Positions 8,032 through 15,290 of a stretch of DNA of 25,022 bases are shown piece after piece. The stretch's first letter is position 1; every line of letters starts with the position of its first letter. This DNA is from Bacteroidales bacterium (GTDB lineage: Bacteria; Bacteroidota; Bacteroidia; Bacteroidales; Muribaculaceae): positions 1-25,022 of the forward strand of contig SFGS01000057.1 in assembly GCA_004557565.1 (NCBI GenBank), read 5' to 3'. A model generated the notes under the pieces. It was not told the origin of the DNA. It made no database searches and saw only the letters and a program-made list of their open reading frames with translations. Both the position numbers and the translations under genes were made by a program.

Positions 8032-9366
8032 ATGGCGGAAGAACAGAAAAAGACGGTGAAAATTGAAACTCTGGGTTGCAAACTCAACTTCTCGGAAACG
8101 GCTACAATCAGTGCCTTGCTTGCCAAGCGGGGCATCACCCCTGCGCAAGATGGCGACGTGCCTTCGGTGTGCGTGGTGAACACTTGCAGTGTGACTGAAC
8201 TTGCCGACAAAAAATGCCGTCAGCACATTCGTGGACTTATCAAGCGCTACCCCGATGCACTGATGGTGGTGACCGGGTGCTACGCACAGTTGAAAAGTCA
8301 GGAAATCGCCGCCATCGACGGTGTGGACATCGTGCTCGGCAGCGAGCAGAAACTCAACATCGCCGACTATGTGGACCGCTGGTTGGAGCACCACCAGAAG
8401 GAAGTGGCTGTTACGCCACATAAGGACATTCGCCAGTTCAGCCCTTCGTGCGAGCGTGGCGACCGCACCCGCTACTGGCTGAAGGTGCAAGACGGTTGCG
8501 ACTACTTCTGCACCTACTGCACCATTCCTATGGCGCGCGGCAGAAGCCGTAGCGGCACCATTGAAAGCCTTGTGGCACAAGCCCGTGAGGTGGCAGCCGA
8601 GGGTGGCAAGGAAATCGTGATTACAGGCGTGAACATTGGCGACTTCGGCAAGAACACCGGCGAGCGCTTCATCGACCTGCTCCGCGCCTTCGACGAAATC
8701 AAGGAGATTGAGCGTTACCGCATTTCGAGCATCGAGCCCGACTTGCTCACCGACGAAATCATTGAGTTTTGCGCCCAATCACGCGCTTTTATGCCTCACT
8801 TCCACATCCCGCTGCAGTGTGGTAGCGACGCCGTGCTCAAACTGATGCACCGCCACTACGACACAGCCCTCTTTGCCCACAAGATTGAGCGCATTCGCGC
8901 ACTTATCCCCGACTGCTACGTGGGCGTGGACGTGATGGTGGGCAGCCGTGGCGAAACACCCGAATACTTCGAGGAATCGTATCGGTTTATCGAAAGCCTT
9001 GACATGCAGCACCTGCATGTGTTCCCCTACAGCGAGCGCCCCGGCACTATGGCGCTGCGCATTCCCTACATTGTGCCCGATAAAGAGAAGAAAGAGCGTG
9101 TGGCACGCATGATGCAACTGAGCGACACCCAGGAGCGCCGCTACATTGAGCGCTACATCGGCACCGTGCGCCCTGTGCTGTTTGAGCAGCCTCACGGCGA
9201 TGCGCCCATGCATGGCTTCACCGACAATTATATCCGCGTCAACATTCCTCCATGCAAGGCTCTCGTCAACAGTGTGGCTGATGTGCGCCTGCTCCGCATT
9301 TGCGACGACCTCTCCGTAGATGCCGAGGTAATCACCGACTTCCATTCTCAAACCACTACCGAATGA
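8032..9366 (+). CDS. mtaB: tRNA (N6-threonylcarbamoyladenosine(37)-C2)-methylthiotransferase MtaB
   Basis: This 444-aa radical SAM methylthiotransferase converts t6A37 to ms2t6A37 in ANN-decoding tRNAs. The N-terminal UPF0004 domain has its three cluster cysteines at C16 (GCKLN), C52 (NTCSVTE) and C83 (TGCYAQ). The radical SAM triad CxxxCxxC is C156, C160 and C163 in GCDYFCTYCTIP. A TRAM-like C-terminal region follows. The short linker lengths and GCKLN start favour MtaB over MiaB/RimO. ATG 8032 is chosen because the promoter -7 element covers the alternative TTG at 7999. It overlaps the next gene by 4 bp (ATGA), implying translational coupling. Confidence 0.93.
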   Translation: MAEEQKKTVKIETLGCKLNFSETATISALLAKRGITPAQDGDVPSVCVVNTCSVTELADKKCRQHIRGLIKRYPDALMVVTGCYAQLKSQEIAAIDGVDIVLGSEQKLNIADYVDRWLEHHQKEVAVTPHKDIRQFSPSCERGDRTRYWLKVQDGCDYFCTYCTIPMARGRSRSGTIESLVAQAREVAAEGGKEIVITGVNIGDFGKNTGERFIDLLRAFDEIKEIERYRISSIEPDLLTDEIIEFCAQSRAFMPHFHIPLQCGSDAVLKLMHRHYDTALFAHKIERIRALIPDCYVGVDVMVGSRGETPEYFEESYRFIESLDMQHLHVFPYSERPGTMALRIPYIVPDKEKKERVARMMQLSDTQERRYIERYIGTVRPVLFEQPHGDAPMHGFTDNYIRVNIPPCKALVNSVADVRLLRICDDLSVDAEVITDFHSQTTTE

Positions 9367-10301
9367 AAATGAAAGCAAAATTGCAAAACATACTTTTGGT
9401 CCCACTCGGATGGCTGTTCCACCTTTTAGCATTTATGCCTTGGTGGTGGATTTGGCTGAATGCCGACGTGTTCTATTTCATCGCCTACCACGTGTTTGGC
9501 TACCGCCGCAAAGTGGTGCGCAAAAACCTTGTGGAGAGTTTTCCCGAAAAGAGCGAGGCTGAAATCAAGCAGATTGAGAAGCGATTCTATCGCCACTTCA
9601 CCGACTATTTCTTCGAGACGGTGAAGATGCTCCACATGAGCGATGCCGACATGAAAAAGCGTATGGTGTTTCGCAATCCCGAGCTGGTAATCAACGCCTA
9701 CAAAGAGGGACGCAACAATATGATTTACGCCGCCCACTACTTCAACTGGGAGTGGCTCACCAGCATTTCGCTGTGGTTCCCCGACGAGATGAAGACCGAC
9801 CGACACTTGATTGGGCAGGCTTACCACCCACTCGAAAACCAGTGGTTCGACCGCTTCTTCCTGCATCTGCGCAGCCGCTACTCCACCTGTGTGCCAAGCA
9901 ACGAGGTGCTTCGCACTATGATCGAGACTAAGCGTGAAGGCAAGCAGATGACACTCGGCTTCCTCAGCGACCAACACCCGCTGCCAGGACACCGTGGCGT
10001 GATTACCAAATTCCTCAACCACCCCTCCGACTTTATCAACGGCACCGAGGCCATTGCCCGAAAATTCGACATGCAGGTGCTGTATTTTCACATTCATAAA
10101 ATTCGCCGCGGATATTACGAGTGTACGCTCGACTTGATGTACGACCACGCGAAAGAGCAGCCGAAAGACTCCATCACGTTGCGCTACGCCCACATTCTCG
10201 AACAGCACATTCTCGAAGACCCATCGCTGTGGATGTGGTCGCACAACCGATGGAAGCGCCCGGTGGAATATCCCGAAAATTACAATCCCCAACAACAATA
10301 A
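9363..10301 (+). CDS. Lipid A biosynthesis acyltransferase-like protein (LpxL/HtrB family)
   Basis: The 312-aa protein has an N-terminal hydrophobic anchor (about 8-42, LVPLGWLFHLLAFMPWWWIW) and the family's HX4(D/E) catalytic motif at H125-E130 in AAHYFNWEW. Members transfer an acyl chain from acyl-ACP to a lipid A precursor at the inner face of the inner membrane. In Bacteroidales the homologue is expected to add the secondary acyl chain of a penta-acylated lipid A, which is family knowledge rather than something visible here. The ATG at 9363 overlaps the mtaB stop; a second ATG at 9369 is possible. The frame extends upstream inside mtaB but that part is not coding. It is followed 18 bp later by a glycosyltransferase. 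Confidence 0.87.
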   Translation: MKMKAKLQNILLVPLGWLFHLLAFMPWWWIWLNADVFYFIAYHVFGYRRKVVRKNLVESFPEKSEAEIKQIEKRFYRHFTDYFFETVKMLHMSDADMKKRMVFRNPELVINAYKEGRNNMIYAAHYFNWEWLTSISLWFPDEMKTDRHLIGQAYHPLENQWFDRFFLHLRSRYSTCVPSNEVLRTMIETKREGKQMTLGFLSDQHPLPGHRGVITKFLNHPSDFINGTEAIARKFDMQVLYFHIHKIRRGYYECTLDLMYDHAKEQPKDSITLRYAHILEQHILEDPSLWMWSHNRWKRPVEYPENYNPQQQ

Positions 10302-10319
10302 CTATCAGCAAGAGAGAGC

Positions 10320-11348
10320 ATGAAACCTGTAGCCGTCATTATCCTCAACTGGAATGGAGCAGCACTGCTGCGCCGCTATTTGCCAAGCGTAATCGCTAAC
10401 ACCAACAGCACCATAGCCGACGTAATCGTTGCCGACAACGGCAGCACCGACGAGAGCGTGAAGGTGCTGAAAGAGGAATTTCCCGAAGTGAAAACGCTGC
10501 TTTTCAGCGAAAACTGGGGCTTTGCCGAAGGCTACAACAAATGTGTAGCACAAACCGCCTACAAATACACAGTGCTGCTCAACAGCGATGTGCGCACGCC
10601 CGAAGGTTGGCTGGAGCCGCTTTACGAATACATGGAAGCGCACAGCGATGTGGGTGCAGTGCAGCCCAAACTGCTGAAAGACTTTGGTCCCGACGACCCT
10701 CGACAGGTGTTTGAATATGCCGGTGCGGCTGGTGGCTACATCGACAAGCACGGTTATCCCTACTGCCGTGGACGCATTTTCGGCACCGTAGAGGAAGACC
10801 ACGGACAATACGACGGCGAGGTGACCGACATCTTTTGGGCTACCGGCGCATGCTTCATGGTGCGCAGCGAGGTGTATTTGAAAGTGGGTGGACTCGACAA
10901 GGACTTCTTTGCCCACATGGAGGAAATTGACCTTTGCTGGCGACTGCTCAACGCTGGCTACCGCAACTGCTACATTCCCCAAAGCAAGGTGTATCACCTC
11001 GGTGGCGGCAGCCTTCCACAAGGCAACCCACGCAAAACCTACCTCAATTTCCGCAACAATCTGCTTCTTCTGCACAAGAATTTGCCAGCAAAAGACGCTA
11101 AGAAAACGCTGTTCATTCGCCGCCTCTACGACACGCTCGCATTCTTCCAAAGCCTTGCCAGCCTCCACTTCGGCGATGCCAAGGCGATTATTCGCGCGCA
11201 CAACCACTTCCGCACCATGCGCAAGCAGTACGCCCAACCTGCCACCCGCAATCTGCTGAAAGCCTACCCCCAAGGCCGCCGCAACATCATCCTCGAATAC
11301 TACCTCCACGGCCACAAAACCTACCCCACCCTCACCACCACACGATAG
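10320..11348 (+). CDS. Family 2 glycosyltransferase (rhamnosyltransferase/WbbL-like)
   Basis: The 342-aa cytoplasmic or peripheral membrane protein has a GT-A fold: IILNWNG near the N-terminus, IVADNGSTDESV (D39, D44) for nucleotide sugar, and LLNSDV (D90) as the DxD equivalent. FFAHMEEIDLCWRL (around 196-209) is the acceptor-side ED-type motif common in this GT2 subgroup. No membrane anchor is visible. It follows the acyltransferase by 18 bp, probably in one operon with mtaB, and may act on lipopolysaccharide or another surface glycan. Donor and acceptor are not predictable. It ends 13 bp before a miniature inverted-repeat element. Confidence 0.88.
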   Translation: MKPVAVIILNWNGAALLRRYLPSVIANTNSTIADVIVADNGSTDESVKVLKEEFPEVKTLLFSENWGFAEGYNKCVAQTAYKYTVLLNSDVRTPEGWLEPLYEYMEAHSDVGAVQPKLLKDFGPDDPRQVFEYAGAAGGYIDKHGYPYCRGRIFGTVEEDHGQYDGEVTDIFWATGACFMVRSEVYLKVGGLDKDFFAHMEEIDLCWRLLNAGYRNCYIPQSKVYHLGGGSLPQGNPRKTYLNFRNNLLLLHKNLPAKDAKKTLFIRRLYDTLAFFQSLASLHFGDAKAIIRAHNHFRTMRKQYAQPATRNLLKAYPQGRRNIILEYYLHGHKTYPTLTTTR

Positions 11349-11361
11349 TGGAATCATTTAT

Positions 11362-11545
11362 CCCAAATCGGTCATTAGGGCTTGTGGTATTTCGGAGTTT
11401 TAAAAGAATGGATTTTGATTGTCTTTTAATGAGTGATAGTGAGCTATTACGAATTAAAAACGAGCAAAAGGCATCTTATAAAAGCCGAAAGGCCGCAAGA
11501 AGTAATCTAAAAAAATCCTTTCACGGCCTAATGACCGATTTGGGG
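11362..11545 (+). mobile_element. MITE-like element with 18-bp terminal inverted repeats, copy 1
   Basis: A 184-bp unit begins CCCAAATCGGTCATTAGG and ends with its exact complement CCTAATGACCGATTTGGG (plus one G). It is flanked on both sides by TTAT (11358-11361 and 11546-11549), a possible target duplication. A second copy about 92% alike is at 20582-20759. It carries an open frame, but substitutions between the copies are almost all non-synonymous in it, so it is not a conserved protein. No transposase is present, as expected for a non-autonomous element. The family of the helper transposase is unknown to me. Confidence 0.75.
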
Positions 11546-11622
11546 TTATACTGTCCATCTCGTCAACGTGGAAATATGCTGAAAAACAGCAAGGACAAGG
11601 TGGCTTTATTGGGAAAAAAGTG

Positions 11623-11630
11623 TATATTTG
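11623..11630 (+). promoter_or_regulatory. Bacteroidota -7 element of the AAA-ATPase-like gene
   Basis: TATATTTG fits TAnnTTTG and is followed by C; it is 27 bp before the ATG at 11658. It lies outside the MITE-like element. Confidence 0.6.
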
Positions 11631-11657
11631 CATTTATAATCAGCAAAACGCCGACTT

Positions 11658-13280
11658 ATGAGCAAATTCATCTATCCCATCGACACTGACCAGTTTCAAC
11701 TGATTCGTGAACAAGGCAAAATTTACGTTGACAAAACTGGCTACATCCACGACCTTGTGAATGTGAGGAAATACCAATTCGTATTCCTTGCCCGCCCCCG
11801 TCGTTTTGGGAAATCACTGTTTTGCAACACCCTGAAAGCATACTTTCAAGGGCAAAAGGAGCTGTTTGATGGATTGAAAATCTCAAAGTTGGAGCAGGAG
11901 TGGAAAAAGTACCCAGTGCTGCACTTCGACATGAGCGAGATGCGAAACTGCACCACAATTAAGGATATGCTCGATGTGCTGTCGGCCATGCTCCATAGAT
12001 ATGAAGCACAGTATGGTGCCACAAAGAACATCGACGACCTCGGCGCACGATTCAGTCAGCTCATACGTTTTGTGCATGAGAGCCAAAAGGCGCAAGCGGT
12101 GGTCATCATCGACGAATACGACACTCCTATGATGCGCAATCTTTACAACGACGACATGTTGAAAGAATTGCGCAATATGCTTCGCGGATTCTATCAGACT
12201 GTGAAAATTGAGGGTGCGCACATCAAATTCGCTTTCATTACAGGCGTCACGAAATTCTCGCAATTAAGCATTTTCTCCGAACTCAACAATTTGGTGCAGA
12301 TTTCCATGGAAGATGACTATTCAGGAATTTGTGGCATCACACAGCACGAACTCGACACTGTGCTTCGCCCTTGCGTGGAAGAATATGCACAATGCCTAAA
12401 CATCTCCACCAGCGAAGCATACGCTTTGCTGAAGCGTAACTATGATGGTTATCATTTCTCGGCAAAAAGTCAGGATATTTATGCTCCATTCAGCCTGCTT
12501 CGCGCATTAAACCTGAAATCCACAAGCCATTACTGGTTTGAGTCGGGCACGATGACAGCACTGATTGAGCACCTGAAGCACTACCCAGAATATAACCCTC
12601 TCGATTTCGACGGGGTGGAACTTTCGCTTGACGCATTCAATGCACCATGCGAGAGAGCCAGAACGCCAATCCCCTTGCTATACCAAAGTGGCTATCTCAC
12701 TATAGCCAGCTACGATGCCGACTTAGACTCCTACACCTTGCGTTTTCCAAACTACGAGGTGCGTCAAGGCATGGTAAAGGGACTTACTAACTACCTGATG
12801 GACACTGACGACTTGGAGCAGGACTCCGCAATCATAGAGATGGCACGAGCGTTAAACAAAGGAAATCTCGCAACCGCCCTCACCATTCTTCGCTCCTACA
12901 TTGCAAGTCTGCCCTACGACATCATCACCAAAAAGGAGTGGATGCGCAGGAAAGAACGCGAGTCATTCTACAAACTCCTCATGTATGTGGTTTTCTCTTT
13001 GCTCAATAGCAAGGTTGACACCGAAGTTAAAAGTATTATGGGGCGTGCCGACGTAGTGATTAAAACCAAAAACGACATCTATGTGCTGGAACTCAAGGTC
13101 GACGACTCGGTAGATAACGCCTTGGCGCAAATCGATAGTAAAGGCTACACTATCCCATACGAGGCCGATGGTCGTAAGGTGACGAAATGTGGTATCACAA
13201 TTTCTTCAGAAGCTCGAAATATCACCCATTGGCGAGCATTAGATACAAAAGGAAATACTATCGCCGAACAACAGTTTTAA
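11658..13280 (+). CDS. AAA-ATPase-like protein with C-terminal PD-(D/E)XK nuclease-like domain
   Basis: This 540-aa protein belongs to the AAA-ATPase_like (PF09820) plus PDDEXK_9 (PF08011) family, greatly expanded in anaerobic Bacteroidota. It opens with the family hallmark YVDKTGYIHDL and a Walker A ARPRRFGKSLF (G51-K52-S53). Walker B is VVIIDEYDTPM with D152-E153. The C-terminal nuclease-like fold shows D465 (GRADVVI) and E478-x-K480 (YVLELKVD), the usual catalytic triad. No signal peptide or membrane segment is seen. Role unknown for the family; defence or mobile-element functions have been suggested. It lies in an accessory block with a convergent AAA_14 gene 72 bp away. Confidence 0.88.
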   Translation: MSKFIYPIDTDQFQLIREQGKIYVDKTGYIHDLVNVRKYQFVFLARPRRFGKSLFCNTLKAYFQGQKELFDGLKISKLEQEWKKYPVLHFDMSEMRNCTTIKDMLDVLSAMLHRYEAQYGATKNIDDLGARFSQLIRFVHESQKAQAVVIIDEYDTPMMRNLYNDDMLKELRNMLRGFYQTVKIEGAHIKFAFITGVTKFSQLSIFSELNNLVQISMEDDYSGICGITQHELDTVLRPCVEEYAQCLNISTSEAYALLKRNYDGYHFSAKSQDIYAPFSLLRALNLKSTSHYWFESGTMTALIEHLKHYPEYNPLDFDGVELSLDAFNAPCERARTPIPLLYQSGYLTIASYDADLDSYTLRFPNYEVRQGMVKGLTNYLMDTDDLEQDSAIIEMARALNKGNLATALTILRSYIASLPYDIITKKEWMRRKERESFYKLLMYVVFSLLNSKVDTEVKSIMGRADVVIKTKNDIYVLELKVDDSVDNALAQIDSKGYTIPYEADGRKVTKCGITISSEARNITHWRALDTKGNTIAEQQF

Positions 13281-13295
13281 CCACAACTCGTTTTA

Positions 13296-13326
13296 AGGGA
13301 AAATTTTCATTTCCTCACAATCTTTT
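13296..13326. repeat. 31-bp direct repeat, left copy
   Basis: This is identical over 31 bp to 14730-14760; it starts AGGGAAAATTTTC and ends CTCACAATCTTTT. It lies in the 72-bp gap between two convergent genes and, together with the right copy, brackets the whole AAA_14/DUF4143 gene. Identity stops at both ends immediately. Confidence 0.85.
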
Positions 13327-13352
13327 GGAAAAACAACTATCAGTATCTGCTG

Positions 13353-14690
13353 TCACAAGAATTGGGTGAGATAAATAGGCAGCATAAGGGTTTGTTCGTC
13401 TTTATGCAAATCTTTGGTATAAACAAGATAACGCTGAAGAACACGGCTTGAAAACTTTTCACAGAAAGCGTCGAGCGAAGCATGGCGCTTATAGCCCGAC
13501 GATTTCACCTCTATAGGGCACACCTTGTTACCTCGCGACAAAAGGAAGTCAACTTCGTAGTTATGTTTTCCCGTACTGGTTGGGAACGTGTAATAAAACA
13601 ATTTATTCCCTGCGGCAGTTAACATTTGCGCCACCACATTCTCGTACACATAACCGAGGTTTGCATCCAACTTGTCGCTCAACAGCTTCTGATATATGAC
13701 ATTTTCGGTAAAATCCTTATCTTTAAAAGCCAACGTAATAAACAACCCTGTGTCGGCAACAAACATTTTATATTTTTTCAAATCTATTGACAATGGCATT
13801 CCCACAGCAGGGTCGTTGGCATGATATGCCATATTGATGGTCTTCGATTCACGAAGTTCCGAAATAAGTTGAAGAGTTTTCTCCGAGTCCACATTATCGC
13901 CAAGCGCACTCGCCACTTGAAATCGTGAAGCATTGCTGCTCAATTGAGCAGGAATAGCATCAAAAAGCATTGAAATTCTCCCAGATTGGTCAATTCTATA
14001 AAAATCGTCCTCATAGAGTTGGATAATGCCTCTCTTCACCCTATCCACTTCCATCAAATTATTGGTTTCTAAATATTCGCACACAGCCTGAGGCATACCA
14101 CCAACAGCCATATAAAGTCTGAAATCTCTCATCAACTTACGAGTGACAGCATCACCCATCGACAGCCGTTTTTCAAAAATCATTCTCATTTGCGCAATGG
14201 TGGTGGCGTCTCCCAAAGCCCATTTAAATTCCTCATAATCCAGAGGGTGCAGTATCATCTTCTCCTCTTCGCTCGGAATCACAATGTCTTTCACATTCTT
14301 TCTGATGGAAATCAATGAACCCGTTTCGATATAATCATATCGTCCATCAGCCACTAAATGCTTTATCGCCTGACGTGCTTTAGGGCACATTTGTACCTCA
14401 TCAAAAATAATCAACGATTTACGTTCTTTGAGCGAAACGCCCAATCGGAATTGCAGTTGTAAAAAGAAATAGTCTAAATCGGCAATGCTATCAAACAGCT
14501 CCAGAATATCTTTTTTCACAATGGAGAAATCTATCATCACATACGATTCATACTCATTTTGGGCAAACTGCCTTACCAGCGTCGATTTACCTACACGACG
14601 GGCACCCTCAATCAGCACTGCGGTTCTACCACTCCGATTGTTTTTCCAATCAAGTAGCTTTTCGTACAACTTTCTTTTAAATATCCTCAT
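13353..14690 (-). CDS. AAA_14/DUF4143 ATPase
   Basis: This 445-aa cytoplasmic protein has an N-terminal AAA_14 P-loop domain: Walker A GARRVGKST (G29-T37), Walker B SLIIFDEVQ (D97-E98) and the sensor-like ETGSLIS (122-128). The C-terminal DUF4143 domain shows a PD-(D/E)XK-like signature, YEVDFLLSRG then PIEVKSSG. Members are numerous in Bacteroidota and archaea; biochemical function is unsettled. ATG 14690 is the only good start and has two possible -7 elements upstream. It is convergent with the AAA-ATPase-like gene and enclosed by a perfect 31-bp direct repeat, so it may be an independently acquired or excisable unit. Confidence 0.88.
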   Translation of the reverse strand: MRIFKRKLYEKLLDWKNNRSGRTAVLIEGARRVGKSTLVRQFAQNEYESYVMIDFSIVKKDILELFDSIADLDYFFLQLQFRLGVSLKERKSLIIFDEVQMCPKARQAIKHLVADGRYDYIETGSLISIRKNVKDIVIPSEEEKMILHPLDYEEFKWALGDATTIAQMRMIFEKRLSMGDAVTRKLMRDFRLYMAVGGMPQAVCEYLETNNLMEVDRVKRGIIQLYEDDFYRIDQSGRISMLFDAIPAQLSSNASRFQVASALGDNVDSEKTLQLISELRESKTINMAYHANDPAVGMPLSIDLKKYKMFVADTGLFITLAFKDKDFTENVIYQKLLSDKLDANLGYVYENVVAQMLTAAGNKLFYYTFPTSTGKHNYEVDFLLSRGNKVCPIEVKSSGYKRHASLDAFCEKFSSRVLQRYLVYTKDLHKDEQTLMLPIYLTQFL

Positions 14691-14722
14691 AATCTTTGGG
14701 TATCAAAATTACTATTTTGGTA

Positions 14723-14730
14723 CAAAAATA
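14723..14730 (-). promoter_or_regulatory. -7 element of the AAA_14/DUF4143 gene
   Basis: On the minus strand this reads TATTTTTG (TAnnTTTG). A second match, TAATTTTG, lies at 14704-14711. The right 31-bp repeat begins at the upstream edge of the first element and covers the -33 region, so the repeat could contribute to promoter control. Confidence 0.45.
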
Positions 14731-14760
14731 GGGAAAATTTTCATTTCCTCACAATCTTTT
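14730..14760. repeat. 31-bp direct repeat, right copy
   Basis: This is a perfect match to 13296-13326, 1434 bp apart. Its 3' part (CTCACAATCTTTTT) is also the first part of the tandem 33-bp repeat that follows. Confidence 0.85.
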
Positions 14761-14834
14761 TCGGCAAAATCCCCGATATTCTCACAATCTTTTTCGGCAA
14801 AATCCCAGGAATTCTCACAATCTTTGGGAAAAAT
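14748..14834. repeat. Tandem 33-bp repeat, two full units and a third partial
   Basis: Units start at 14748, 14781 and 14814, each with CTCACAATCTTT. The first two continue TTCGGCAAAATCCC and differ only at their ends; the third changes after 12 bases to GGGAAAAAT. Without unique spacers between conserved repeats this is not a CRISPR array. It lies upstream of the AAA_14 gene and may be a regulator-binding or recombination array. Confidence 0.75.
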
Positions 14835-14925
14835 GGGGTGATTTTGGCGCGTGAGGGCGTTATTGGGGGGTGGAGATTTTGGGGGGAAATGGGTGGAGGA
14901 AAGTGCAGATTTTTGGGGAAAAGTA

Positions 14926-14956
14926 TTGACAAGGGGTTGCAGATGTTGTAATTTTG
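14926..14956 (+). promoter_or_regulatory. Promoter of the DUF3098-uppP-truB-queA cluster
   Basis: TTG at 14926-14928, a 20-bp spacer, and TAATTTTG at 14949-14956 fit the Bacteroidota -33/-7 pattern well. The first gene starts at 15051, leaving a leader of about 85-90 nt that contains a hairpin. Confidence 0.6.
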
Positions 14957-14975
14957 TAGAATATTTAGTTTTATT

Positions 14976-15002
14976 GCCGTGTTATGCGCTTTCGCTCACG
15001 GC
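14976..15002 (+). promoter_or_regulatory. Hairpin in the leader of the uppP cluster
   Basis: GCCGTG (14976-14981) pairs with CACGGC (14997-15002), and inside it GCG (14986-14988) pairs with CGC (14993-14995) around a CTTT loop. TTT follows directly, but the T-run is too short for a confident terminator. It could be an attenuator or a transcript-stabilising leader. Confidence 0.35.
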
Positions 15003-15050
15003 TTTCGGACTATGATTTGAAATTATTACAATAAACTATAAATACAAGAA

Positions 15051-15288
15051 ATGGCTAAAGAAATCAAAAAGCAAGCTGAAGAGGCTACTAAGGTTATCGA
15101 CATTCATGATTGCTGTGTGCGTGCTGCTCATTATGCTGGGATTCTTCCTGATGACCGGCAGTGCCAACACTGGCGCCACATGGAATGAAGATGTGTTCAA
15201 CACCACTCGCACCGTAGTAGGTCCGATGGTGGCACTCGCAGGTTTCACCTTGCTGATTTTCGCAATCATCTTTAAAAAGAAAGACTAA
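15051..15288 (+). pseudogene. DUF3098 domain protein with an apparent frameshift
   Basis: The C-terminal 60 residues (frame from 15106: MIAVCVLLIMLGFFLMTG, then VFNTTRTVVGPMVALAGF) are a typical DUF3098 two-helix membrane protein. The expected start, ATG 15051 after an A-rich leader, is one frame off: it reads MAKEIKKQAEEATKVIDI and, unshifted, stops at TGA 15186-15188. Joining the two frames near 15090-15106 gives about 78 residues, the normal family length. So either one base is gained or lost here (mutation or assembly error), a +1 frameshift occurs, or a shortened 60-aa protein starts at ATG 15106. DUF3098 normally sits between ftsX and uppP; its function is unknown. The next gene starts 2 bp after its stop. 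Confidence 0.65.
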
Positions 15289-15290
15289 AC

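Noticed and set aside
9300..9362. Upstream extension of the acyltransferase gene inside mtaB
   Set aside because: The extension is basic and motif-free, and ATG 9363 gives the common 4-bp ATGA overlap with normal family length.
10305..11357. 350-residue minus-strand frame opposite the second glycosyltransferase gene
   Set aside because: Lies wholly antisense to a well-recognised gene and shows no known motif; a by-product of codon bias.
11348..11689. 113-residue plus-strand frame starting at GTG 11348
   Set aside because: Most of it lies inside the MITE-like element, overlaps the real start of the AAA-ATPase-like gene in another frame, and its counterpart in copy 2 differs by mostly non-synonymous changes.
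14748..14834. Tandem 33-bp units as a possible CRISPR array
   Set aside because: Units follow each other directly with no unique spacers, and no cas genes are present.
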